DNA from: Candidatus Peribacteraceae bacterium
GTDB lineage: Bacteria; Patescibacteriota; Gracilibacteria; Peribacterales; Peribacteraceae
NCBI GenBank assembly: GCA_028717505.1
Contig: JAQUNQ010000051.1
Location: forward strand, 1-7,632
Direction: 5' to 3'
Length of the DNA: 7,632 nt
This document shows, in pieces, positions 1 through 6,052 of the stretch. Positions within the stretch are counted from its first letter, which is position 1. Each line of letters starts with the position of its first letter. The notes beneath the pieces are model-generated. The model was not told the origin of the DNA, searched no databases, and saw only the letters and a program-made list of their open reading frames with translations. The position numbers and the translations under genes were made by a program.

Positions 1-729
1 GGCGACCACGAAGCCTTGGGCCATGATGGCGTTGCGCACCGACTCCATGTGCGCGTGGCTCTCGACCTTCACCTTGACCTGATGGAAGTGGTCGATGGGG
101 ATCGCGGCCACGGCGGACAGGGGGAGCAGCAGCCGGCTCGTATCCTCGTCTTCCACGACTCCCGCGACCATCGTGGCATGGGCGGATTCGCGGATGCTGA
201 TTTTGCCGTCCTGCGCTTCCTCGGGGAGGTACAGCGTGTAGTCCGCCGCGCGCTGGAGAATCTCCTGCGGGGTGAGGCCGAAGAGCTTGACCGCCGCGGA
301 GGAGAGGACGGCGCCCGTCCCGTCCGCGGCGTCGAAGAGCTCGCCCGCCACGGCGGAGATTCCGCTCAAGCGGAAGAAGACGGGATCGACGGCGTTGATC
401 TCCATGTCGCTCGTGATGGAGCCGATGGAGACTTGCGCCGAGAAGCTGGCGAGGCGGGCGATGTCTCCGACGTGCTCAATGGCGCGGAGTTCCTCGATGC
501 GCTCGGGCGTCAGTCGGACGGCTTCGGAGCCGGCGCTGACGTCCAGGGTGAGAAGGGTTTCGGCGTTGGCGATGCGGTTGAGGATGGTCTGTTGCAGGCC
601 GTAGCCCAGACAGACGAGGAAGAACACGGTCGCGATGCCCACGCTCACGCCGAGGATAGTGAGGGAGGTTCGCATCGGGCGGGTGCGGAACATGCGGAGG
701 GCCAGGCGGAGGGTGTCGGAAGTTCTCAT
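1..729 (-). CDS. MacB/FtsX-type ABC transporter permease, N-terminal part (runs off the left edge)
   Basis: This frame is open for 243 codons to the first base of the window, so the C-terminal half is missing. The protein begins MRTSDTLRLALRMFRTRPMR, a short cytoplasmic amphipathic lead. A transmembrane segment follows at about residues 21-45 (TSLTILGVSVGIATVFFLVC). Then comes a long soluble stretch that fits the MacB periplasmic core domain, for example VAGVVEDEDTSRLLLPL near residue 190. In this family the core domain is followed by three more membrane helices, which would lie outside the window. The ATG overlaps the TGA of the upstream ATPase gene as ATGA, so translation is probably coupled and the two proteins form one exporter. 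MacB/LolCDE-type exporters couple ATP hydrolysis to movement of an extracytoplasmic domain; the substrate cannot be read here. The family call is firm; MacB versus LolC/E versus a peptide exporter is open. Confidence 0.85.
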   Translation of the reverse strand, partial: MRTSDTLRLALRMFRTRPMRTSLTILGVSVGIATVFFLVCLGYGLQQTILNRIANAETLLTLDVSAGSEAVRLTPERIEELRAIEHVGDIARLASFSAQVSIGSITSDMEINAVDPVFFRLSGISAVAGELFDAADGTGAVLSSAAVKLFGLTPQEILQRAADYTLYLPEEAQDGKISIRESAHATMVAGVVEDEDTSRLLLPLSAVAAIPIDHFHQVKVKVESHAHMESVRNAIMAQGFVVA

Positions 730-3071
730 GGGAGCGTGTTCTTGCGGGATCGCTGTGCGCGCCACGCCCGGAGAGCCGCAAGGAGCCGGCTCACGCGGGC
801 GCGAATGGCGGAGAGGAGGGACGCGACGCGGCGGGGATCAGGAGGCGGAGAGGGGAGCGGCGCAGACGCAGGGCCGGGCGGCTCACGGACGGAATCCGCG
901 CGGGACGTGGAGGTCGTCTGCGCGGAGAACGGCTGGTTGGGAGGAGGAGACGCGGAGAACGCGCGGGGGAGGGCCGCGCGGGCGGTTCTCGACATGCGGC
1001 ACGCCCGATCGCGTGCGGAGGAGGTGGCGACGGAAATGCCCCGCCACAGGTGGAGGAGGAGCTGCATGAGGGAGCCGCCCACCCGACGCAGGAAGGCGGA
1101 GAGGGTGCGGCGGGCAGCCTGGCAGGCGCGGCCGAGGGACGCCGTGATCGTGCGGATCGCGGGCGGGAGGCGACGGAGGAAGCCGGCCGTTGCACGGAAA
1201 GCGGCCTGCTGGAGGGCAAGGCAACGCTGGAGGCGTGCATGGATCGCGTGCAGGGCGCGGAGGCAGAAAAAGCGGAGATAACCCGCGCCGCGGCGCACGA
1301 GGAGCGTCGTCCGCTGCAGGACGAGGAGGAAGAAGGAACGAACGATCGGCAGGAGCGCATGGATCGTCCCGACGAAGAGCAGGCCGAGAGACCGGATGCG
1401 CTCCGCGCTGTGGCGCAGGAGGCGCATGGCATTCCGGAGAACGAGGAGGCTGGTGATCCGAAGGGTCGCGGCGGCGGCGCGGGCCTTCCGCGCGAACACT
1501 TGCCACACGGCGGCAGCCTGGGAAGCCGCTCGCAGAAATGCCGCGGCAGTGGAGGCGACGGCCTTCCGCGCGGCGCTCTTCAGGGCGGCGACCGCTCGCG
1601 CGAGCGTGCGTGCCGCGGCAGCGACGGCCTTCCGGAACACGCGCGTCAGGGCGTCGAGGGCCGTCAGGAATGCCTTCCATGCTCTGCGGGCAGCCGCGCA
1701 GGCGGGGAGGACAGCTTGCCGCGCGCGGCGGTACGTCGCGGCTGCGGTAATCGTGATGCGCCGCCACAGGGGGCGCAGAACGCGTGGCGGGAGGCGGCAT
1801 GCCCAATGCGCGAGGGCGACGAGGGCGGAGCGGATCGCATGGAAGGCGCGCCCGCAGGCGGCGGAGACGCCTTGGGTGCTCCGATGGAGCATTGCGGAGA
1901 TGCGGGAGAAGATGCTCCCGAAGCGAAGGAGGATCATCCACCGGAGACGCAGGAAGAACGGGTGGAGGCGCACGCGCGCGGCGAGCGTCAGCGTGGGGAG
2001 CGCGGAGGGCGTGCGGGATTCAAAGAGGAGGATGTCCGCTCCCCGCCGCCATGTGCGGGTGCGGGTGCGGATGGTCTTGGCGTGCCCGTCGGAGGAGAGC
2101 AGGCGGATGATGCCGCGCGCGAGGCGCTCCATCTCCTCGTCAGACGTGGGCGGATGGAGCCCCGCCAGGAGATCGTGGACAAAGTCCTTCACGAGAGAGC
2201 GCTGTTCGGGCGTGAGGGGACGGAGGAGATCCTGAATATCGTCGTGCGTCATGTGCGCCGCCATCTCGGCGGCCCGTTTGAGATCCTCCGGAGTCAGCGT
2301 CTTGGCCCACTGCTGCAAGCCGGACTGCGTCTCCTTGGCCGCGGCGACGACGGGCGACTGCTTGCGATCCTCCGCCGTGTTCTGCTGGACGCGAATGATC
2401 TGGCCGTCGCGCATGAAGAAGACGCGGTGCGCGTGGTGGAGGTGCGAGGGATCGTGCGTGACGAGGATGACCGTCTTGTGGTCGCGCTCGTTCAACTCCC
2501 GCAGGAGTTCCATCACTTCCTCGGACGACTTGCTGTCCAGGTTCCCCACGGGTTCGTCGGCGAAGAGGATGTCGGGGTCGTTCATGATGGATCGACAGAT
2601 GGCGACGCGCTGCTGCTGCCCGCCCGAGAGCTCGGTGGGCAGTTTCTTCGCCTGCTCGAAGACGCCGAACTTCTTGAGGAGTTCCAGTGCTTTTGCGTTG
2701 CGGACGTGGGCGGGTTCGTTGAGGGCGACTTGGGGGAGCGTGACGTTGTCGAGGACACTCAAGGAGGCAATGAGATAGTACGCCTGGAAGACCATGCCGA
2801 TCGTCCGCTGGTGGAACGTCTCACGCTGGCGGGGCGTCATGGTCGGAAGGTTCTCCCCCTTCACCAGAATGTCTCCAGTGATCTTCTTCTCCAGCCCGGA
2901 GATGGAATACAGGAGCGTGGACTTGCCGCACCCCGAAGGTCCGAAGAAGATGATGAATTCGCCGGGGTTGATGTCGAGGGACACGTCCTTGAGGGCGCGG
3001 ACTTCGTTGCTCTTGCCCGGGAAGTACGTGACGCAGAGCTTCCGGACGGAGATGATGGGCTGGGCCGTCAT
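726..3071 (-). CDS. LolD/MacB-type ABC transporter ATPase with a very long Ala/Arg-rich C-terminal extension
   Basis: This is a cytoplasmic ATPase that would power the permease encoded next. Residues 1-235 are a complete LolD/MacB-like nucleotide-binding domain: Walker A GPSGCGKST (44-52), Q-loop Q96, signature LSGGQ (148-152), Walker B ILFADEP (168-174), D-loop NLDS (177-180) and H-loop H206. The family is normally about 220-250 residues, but this protein is 781. Residues ~250-328 form a charged, probably helical segment (TPEDLKRAAEMAAHMTHDD). Residues 352-725 are a chain of predicted amphipathic helices dominated by Ala, Arg and Leu, with only three acidic residues (D473, E557, D688). The last ~75 residues are Pro/Ser/Arg-rich. 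The frame runs unbroken to an ATGA overlap with the permease, which argues that the tail is translated. No Shine-Dalgarno is evident before the ATG. A plus-strand frame of 710 codons opposite this gene is a GC-rich shadow. The ATPase is certain; the function of the tail is unknown. Confidence 0.9.
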   Translation of the reverse strand: MTAQPIISVRKLCVTYFPGKSNEVRALKDVSLDINPGEFIIFFGPSGCGKSTLLYSISGLEKKITGDILVKGENLPTMTPRQRETFHQRTIGMVFQAYYLIASLSVLDNVTLPQVALNEPAHVRNAKALELLKKFGVFEQAKKLPTELSGGQQQRVAICRSIMNDPDILFADEPVGNLDSKSSEEVMELLRELNERDHKTVILVTHDPSHLHHAHRVFFMRDGQIIRVQQNTAEDRKQSPVVAAAKETQSGLQQWAKTLTPEDLKRAAEMAAHMTHDDIQDLLRPLTPEQRSLVKDFVHDLLAGLHPPTSDEEMERLARGIIRLLSSDGHAKTIRTRTRTWRRGADILLFESRTPSALPTLTLAARVRLHPFFLRLRWMILLRFGSIFSRISAMLHRSTQGVSAACGRAFHAIRSALVALAHWACRLPPRVLRPLWRRITITAAATYRRARQAVLPACAAARRAWKAFLTALDALTRVFRKAVAAAARTLARAVAALKSAARKAVASTAAAFLRAASQAAAVWQVFARKARAAAATLRITSLLVLRNAMRLLRHSAERIRSLGLLFVGTIHALLPIVRSFFLLVLQRTTLLVRRGAGYLRFFCLRALHAIHARLQRCLALQQAAFRATAGFLRRLPPAIRTITASLGRACQAARRTLSAFLRRVGGSLMQLLLHLWRGISVATSSARDRACRMSRTARAALPRAFSASPPPNQPFSAQTTSTSRADSVREPPGPASAPLPSPPPDPRRVASLLSAIRARVSRLLAALRAWRAQRSRKNTLP

Positions 3072-3129
3072 CGAAGTGGGTGGAGAGCGCCCCGAGAGGC
3101 GGGTGCGCGGAAGAAGCGGGTATCAGGAG

Positions 3130-3159
3130 ATTATACCACAGAAACGGTCTCCGAACCAA
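3130..3159 (-). promoter_or_regulatory. Sigma70-type promoter with extended -10 for the ABC exporter operon
   Basis: On the minus strand a perfect -10 TATAAT (3135-3130) is preceded by TGG, giving the extended form TGGTATAAT. A weak -35, TTGGTT (3159-3154), lies 18 bases upstream, which is tolerable with an extended -10. Transcription would start near 3123, leaving about 50 untranslated bases before the ATPase ATG at 3071. The -35 sits inside the spacer of a perfect inverted repeat (3147-3169), so the promoter is probably regulated. Confidence 0.7.
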
Positions 3160-3169
3160 GGACGGAGAC
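3147..3169. promoter_or_regulatory. Perfect 7-bp inverted repeat over the -35 region, probable operator
   Basis: GTCTCCG (3147-3153) and CGGAGAC (3163-3169) are exact reverse complements separated by 9 bases. The spacer holds the -35 TTGGTT (minus strand). The 16-bp centre-to-centre spacing fits a dimeric repressor. No T-run follows on either strand, so a terminator is unlikely. No regulator gene is visible nearby. Confidence 0.5.
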
Positions 3170-3185
3170 GCGGCCAGAGTAAGGG

Positions 3186-3245
3186 CTAAAGGACAATCCG
3201 CTCGATCTCATCAAGGCGCACGGTGCGGTCGAATTGGTGGCCAAT
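3186..3245 (-). pseudogene. Relic of a tyrosine recombinase 3' end
   Basis: The minus-strand frame ends FDRTVRLDEIERIVL followed by TAG (3188-3186). The recombinase fragment at 3879-4238 ends YDRTSDEVSLDEIERIVI followed by TGA. The two share LDEIERIV at the protein level and 18 identical bases at the DNA level. The relic lacks three residues after the DRT motif, has Phe where the catalytic Tyr should be, and loses clear homology upstream of about 3231; the frame is closed by TGA at 3275-3273. It is best read as the decayed end of a second recombinase copy. It is too short to encode a product. Confidence 0.6.
3192..3209. repeat. 18-bp direct repeat, copy 1
   Basis: GACAATCCGCTCGATCTC here is identical to 3885-3902, and similarity continues for about 12 more bases (9 of 12 matching). 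It is the reverse complement of codons for the recombinase tail (EIERIV). Together the copies bracket the NYN gene as direct repeats. Confidence 0.8.
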
Positions 3246-3256
3246 TACTTGGAATG

Positions 3257-3283
3257 CGATGGGATACTGGTATCATGCCATCG
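3257..3283 (-). other. Hairpin directly after the NYN gene stop codon
   Basis: CGATGG (3257-3262) pairs with CCATCG (3278-3283), and GATAC (3263-3267) pairs with GTATC (3270-3274). This gives an 11-bp stem with a 3-base bulge (3275-3277) and a TG tip. It begins two bases after the NYN stop on the transcript. No T-run follows, so it is more likely a 3'-end stabiliser or a recombination-site remnant than an intrinsic terminator. Confidence 0.45.
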
Positions 3284-3285
3284 AA

Positions 3286-3825
3286 TCACGATGACGGGGT
3301 ATTGCGGATGTGGTCTTGTCCCTCCACGATGCCCTGTTGTTCGTAGGACAGCTTACTGTGAAGGTCTTGCAGAAACGCGATGCGGTCTTTGGCGACCCGG
3401 CGGAGGAGAACCGAACAGTGTTGGTGTGTGGGACTCACCACTTTTAGAAGCTTCCCTTTTTCGGAAAGGTACTCGACCAGGCAGGCGAAGTCCCCGTCGC
3501 TGGTGACAATGATGGCACGGGCAAAGTTGGGATATTCGATCATCGCATGGAGCACGAGTTCCGCATCCACATTTCCCTTCACCTTTCCGTCGCGCGTGAC
3601 GAGAACCGTTTTGAAGACGAGGATGAAACCCGCTTGCTGCAATGCGCTGTAGAGTCGCTGTTGTTCCGGCAGATAGCCGACGAACAGGAACGCTTTCTGC
3701 ACGCGGTACTTGTGCGCAAGGTAGGTTCTGAACTTACGCCAGTCGATTTTCCACCCCATGCTTCTCACGCCCAAGTTCAGATTCTGGGCATCGATGAACG
3801 CATAGTTGTTGGCCGCGAAAAGCAC
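3286..3825 (-). CDS. NYN-domain (PIN-like, LabA/DUF88-type) putative ribonuclease
   Basis: NYN domains are PIN-like, metal-dependent nuclease folds that act mostly on RNA. With the GTG at 3825 as start, the protein has 179 residues and covers the whole domain. The acidic motif NNYAFIDAQNLNLG (D12, N15) forms the first strand, KGNVDAELVL (D87) the middle one, and VTSDGDFACLVEYL (D110, D112) the last. These are the positions where the family places its metal-binding aspartates, so the enzyme looks intact. A TTG at 3882 would add 19 basic residues, atypical of the family, and would overlap the recombinase stop as TTGA. I prefer GTG 3825 because a TATACT box (3837-3832) sits at -10 distance from it, which would give a leaderless mRNA. 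The target is unknown. The gene is the only apparently intact one in the patchwork and lies between two recombinase 3' ends. Confidence 0.82.
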   Translation of the reverse strand: MLFAANNYAFIDAQNLNLGVRSMGWKIDWRKFRTYLAHKYRVQKAFLFVGYLPEQQRLYSALQQAGFILVFKTVLVTRDGKVKGNVDAELVLHAMIEYPNFARAIIVTSDGDFACLVEYLSEKGKLLKVVSPTHQHCSVLLRRVAKDRIAFLQDLHSKLSYEQQGIVEGQDHIRNTPSS

Positions 3826-3831
3826 GACGGG

Positions 3832-3837
3832 AGTATA
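3832..3837 (-). promoter_or_regulatory. Possible -10 box for a leaderless NYN transcript
   Basis: TATACT on the minus strand ends seven bases before the GTG at 3825, so transcription would start at or beside the start codon. The hexamer 17 bases upstream, GTGTCG, matches the -35 consensus at only three positions, so the call is weak. Confidence 0.35.
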
Positions 3838-3878
3838 CCGGAGGTAACGTACAACGACACGGCGGGCATGACGGCGTT

Positions 3879-4238
3879 TCAAATGACAATCCGCTCGATC
3901 TCGTCGAGGCTCACCTCGTCGCTCGTGCGGTCGTAGAGCTTGGTGGTCTTGGGCGACTCATGCGCCGCGATCCGCTGGGCATGTTCCAGCGTGCCGCCGT
4001 TATTCAAGTAGGCGGTGATGCCGGTGGCGCGGAAGGAGTGGCAGCAGATGGAGGAGGGGAGCCCGGCGTTGTGGGCGCGACGTTTGATCATCGCGAGGAC
4101 TTCGCAGCGGTGGATGCGCCGATCAGTGAGGCAACGCTTGCGGTCGAGAGAACAGAAAAGGGGAGTGCCTTTTGTACCGGCGTTGCCGGCGGCCGCGAGG
4201 TAGGCATCGAGATACTCCTCTGAGCAAGTCGCGGCGTA
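3879..4238 (-). pseudogene. Tyrosine recombinase/integrase, C-terminal catalytic fragment
   Basis: Site-specific recombinases of this family cut and rejoin DNA through a Tyr nucleophile. The open frame is closed upstream by TAG at 4241-4239. Recognisable sequence starts at EEYLDAYLAAAG near 4220. Box II is intact: HSFRATGITAYL (H and R of HxxR, at about 4040 and 4031), then AAHESPKTTKLYDR with the HE pair and the presumptive nucleophile Tyr at 3935-3933. The N-terminal DNA-binding domain and the box I Arg are absent, so about half or more of a normal 300-residue enzyme is lost and no activity is expected. An ATG at 4091 could begin only a 70-residue piece. The 3' end is shared with the relic at 3186-3245. 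Upstream, at about 4220, it abuts a primase-like fragment on the opposite strand, which points to a rearrangement breakpoint. Confidence 0.8.
3885..3902. repeat. 18-bp direct repeat, copy 2
   Basis: This copy is identical to 3192-3209 and lies inside the last codons of the recombinase fragment. The two copies are 693 bases apart in the same orientation, with the NYN gene between them. Confidence 0.8.
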
Positions 4239-4248
4239 CTACGGCGCA

Positions 4249-5262
4249 GTGCTCCCCGCGATCCACCGCGTCGGCAGCGAAGTCCGGACGCGGTGCTTTC
4301 TCCACTGCGGACGCGAGGGGGAGACCGGAGATCGCGCGCTGGCGATCCAGGCGGACCACCCCGCAAAGCTCTGGCGGTGCCACCAGTCGGGCTGCGGATG
4401 CGGGGGCAACCTCGTGTCGCTCTGCGACTATCTCAAACCGGGCGGACACAGCGGGGGCCGGCCACGCGGGGAACGGTTCAAGGCGATCATCGCCGACCTC
4501 TTGGCGATGAAGGCGGGAGAACCTCGGCCCGCCGATGATGGGGAGACGACGGAGGTGCTGGTGGCTCCGGAGAGACCGCAGAAACGTAGGGGGAACGTGC
4601 CGTTGGCGGAGTCTCCGAACGAGCGGGCCCGGGGGCTGACCGCCCTTGATGAGAAATTCGTTGTCGATGTGGCAGCGATGAGCCCGAAGGCCTCGTCATA
4701 CTTCCGCAGGCGTCCGTTTCTGACGCCGGAGGCGTGCCGGAAGTGGCGCATGGGCTACCTCCCGCGCGACACCGGCGGCGACCACGCCGGCGGCACGATG
4801 CGAGGCAGGACCGTGTACCCGATGCTGGCCGAGGACGGCCAGGTGCTCACGTGGTTCGGCCGCGACGCGGAGTATGAGGCGAAGACACAGGAGTGGATCG
4901 CGGGCGGCAAGGAGGGCGCGGAGCCGGCGAAGTACCACTTTGTAAAAGGCTTTGAGCGGGGGATGGAACTCTTCGGACAGCACCGCTTCCGCGACGAGGC
5001 ATTCCGTGAGAAAACGCGCCAGTTCGGGCTCGTCGTCGTCCAAGGGCCCAATGACGTGATCGCCCTCGACGCGCTCGGAACACCGGCTGTGGGACTCTGC
5101 GGCGCTGACTTCCGAGTACGGGAAGATAGCCGCCTGTCACAGCAACATCGTGCATCCGCAGGAGCGCGCCGATGTGCGAGCGCGCGCTGTTGCGCATGCA
5201 GTCGATCGTCTCGCAGATCTGGTGCCGGTCCAGTAATTCCTCCGGATGTTTCCCGTGGATAA
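4249..5262 (+). pseudogene. CHC2 zinc-finger/Toprim primase-like protein, truncated at both ends
   Basis: Recognisable sequence runs from about 4220 (SEQVAAYYGAVLPAIHRVGS, upstream of the first possible start, GTG 4249; in-frame stop at 4201) to VGLC near 5100. The open frame then continues to 5262 only as the antisense of the aspartate kinase. Residues 16-51 (C16, C20, C44, C49, C51) resemble the CHC2 zinc finger of DnaG-like primases. KYHFVKGFERGMELFGQHRF resembles the primase catalytic-core entry, and LVVVQGPNDVIALDALG is the first Toprim motif. That motif normally reads VEG; here Gln 265 stands where the conserved Glu should be. The rest of Toprim, with its DxD, is missing. Such proteins are common on mobile elements, where they would make primers. 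The loss of both ends and of the key Glu argues for a dead gene. Confidence 0.65.
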
Positions 5263-5896
5263 GCTGCAGAGAACCTTCGGTAGGCAATTCGGCTGCGGCA
5301 ATATTCTGCTCACGGAAATAGGCAAGATAGATGGCTTTGGCGAGTGTTTCCCCGATCCCTGTAATGGAGAGGGTTCCATCGGCAGTGGGCAGCAGCCAGT
5401 CTTTTTTGACGGCGAACGGCGGCTGTTTGGCAGAAAAAATCCGTTCCTGGATACGATCCAGTACGTCATCAATAGTTGCAAAGAGTGTCTGGCAGAGCGC
5501 GGCAGTGTCTGCCTGCGGATCGCGGTTGATTTCTGCGCGCACCATTTCTTTGGTGGTGCTACGGACGCGTTCAAACAGGTCATGCGCTCCTTCCGTGTCT
5601 CCCGCCACCAGACGTTCCGCGAGCGCGATCAGGTGCGACGTGGTGTTGAAACCGTTCTTCGGGTTGCCGTCGGAGTCACGGTCCACAACGCACGGATCGG
5701 CAAATCGGTTGAAGGCGGAATCGGAACTCCGCAGGGCCGAGACCGTGAGGATCTGCTTCTTTCCCTCCGCGGTACGGGCGCGAACACGCTCGGCGTTCGC
5801 CTTCAGGTCTGCGGCGTTTTCGCCGCCGATTTTGATGATGTAGGTTCCATGTTCCTGCAGGGCACGGAGACCGGAAGAGGGGAAGGAAGCTTCCAT
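4847..5896 (-). pseudogene. Aspartate kinase, N-terminal part, cut off at about 5105 and fused to antisense sequence
   Basis: Aspartate kinase phosphorylates aspartate in the first step of Lys, Thr and Met synthesis. The ATG at 5896 gives IIKIGGENAAD (residues 20-30, like the phosphate-binding KFGG motif), QILTVSALRSS (like VVSA), GIGETLAKAIYLAYF (180-194, like the GE helix) and AVTGGYLPVLGS (252-263, like VTGF). The usual TTLGRGGSD motif and the two ACT domains should follow. Instead, from about residue 263 (5110) the frame runs antisense to the primase-like fragment until a stop at 4847. The catalytic domain is therefore incomplete and the protein as read here should be inactive. No Shine-Dalgarno precedes the ATG. 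Upstream lies an apparent Lys/Thr attenuator, which fits this enzyme's pathway well. Another amino-acid-kinase family member is possible but less likely. Confidence 0.72.
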
Positions 5897-5918
5897 AAGG
5901 AGGAAGGAAAAGATGGGG

Positions 5919-5949
5919 AAATAAAGAAAACCCCCTGTCGGGAAGGGGG
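5919..5949 (-). terminator. Intrinsic terminator in the aspartate kinase leader
   Basis: On the minus strand CCCCCT (5949-5944) pairs with AGGGGG (5936-5931) around a 7-base loop, followed at once by TTTTCTTTATTT. It lies between the leader peptide stop (5975) and the kinase ATG (5896), so it can only control entry into the kinase gene. Its 5' arm can also pair with the leader ORF, as described for the antiterminator. Confidence 0.85.
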
Positions 5950-6003
5950 CTGGAATCTCGAGAGAATGCGTGTATCAGCAGCCGTCCTTCCCGGTGCGGG
6001 AGG
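5939..6003 (-). promoter_or_regulatory. Mutually exclusive protector and antiterminator helices of a transcription attenuator
   Basis: On the minus strand CGGGAAGG (5993-5986) pairs perfectly with CCTTCCCG (5946-5939). After a small internal loop, GGCTG (5983-5979) pairs with CAGCC (5952-5948). These 13 base pairs consume the whole 5' arm of the terminator. The same CGGGAAGG can instead pair with CCTCCCG (6003-5997) across a CAC loop, with one bulged A. The three alternatives (protector, antiterminator, terminator) reproduce the 1:2, 2:3 and 3:4 logic of the trp, his and thr attenuators. A ribosome stalled on the Lys/Thr codons would cover region 1 and free region 2 to form the antiterminator. 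A ribosome at the TGA (5977-5975) would cover region 2 and let the terminator form. Confidence 0.75.
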
Positions 6004-6043
6004 TCTTCTTGGTCGTCTTCTTCATGGAGGCGACGTGCTGCAT
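5975..6043 (-). CDS. Lys/Thr-rich leader peptide of the aspartate kinase attenuator
   Basis: ATG at 6043 gives 22 residues; an in-frame ATG at 6025 gives MKKTTKKTSRTGKDGC. Five Lys (all AAG) and four Thr codons make up nine of these last sixteen residues. Lys and Thr are end products of the pathway that aspartate kinase opens, which parallels the Thr/Ile-rich thrL peptide ahead of enterobacterial thrA. The predicted transcription start lies only a few bases before 6043, so translation may begin on a nearly leaderless mRNA; no Shine-Dalgarno precedes either ATG. The stop codon falls directly after the segment that forms the antiterminator. A free-standing small basic protein is the alternative, but the terminator and alternative pairings favour a leader peptide. 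Confidence 0.7.
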   Translation of the reverse strand: MQHVASMKKTTKKTSRTGKDGC

Positions 6044-6052
6044 AACGGGGCT

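Noticed and set aside
16..1281. 421-codon plus-strand open frame at the left end
   Set aside because: It lies opposite the permease and the ATPase tail, both supported by the ATGA overlap and family motifs.
3147..3169. Rho-independent terminator for genes upstream of the ABC operon
   Set aside because: No T-run follows the hairpin on either strand, and the repeat encloses a -35 element.
1050..3182. 710-codon open frame on the plus strand opposite the ABC ATPase
   Set aside because: It is antisense to clear Walker and signature motifs, its product is low-complexity Glu/Gly/Arg-rich, and GC-rich sequence suppresses stops; a shadow frame.
3257..3283. Integron attC-like site after the NYN stop codon
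   Set aside because: It has a bulged hairpin in the right place, but I see no GTTRRRY/RYYYAAC core pair and no integron-type integrase.
5897..5924. Strong AAGGAGG followed by ATG on the plus strand
   Set aside because: The frame is only MGK before a stop; the purine run is the complement of the pyrimidine-rich kinase leader.
5919..6046. Lysine riboswitch ahead of aspartate kinase
   Set aside because: The leader is only about 125 bases and is largely occupied by the ORF and attenuator helices; the multi-helix lysine aptamer does not fit.
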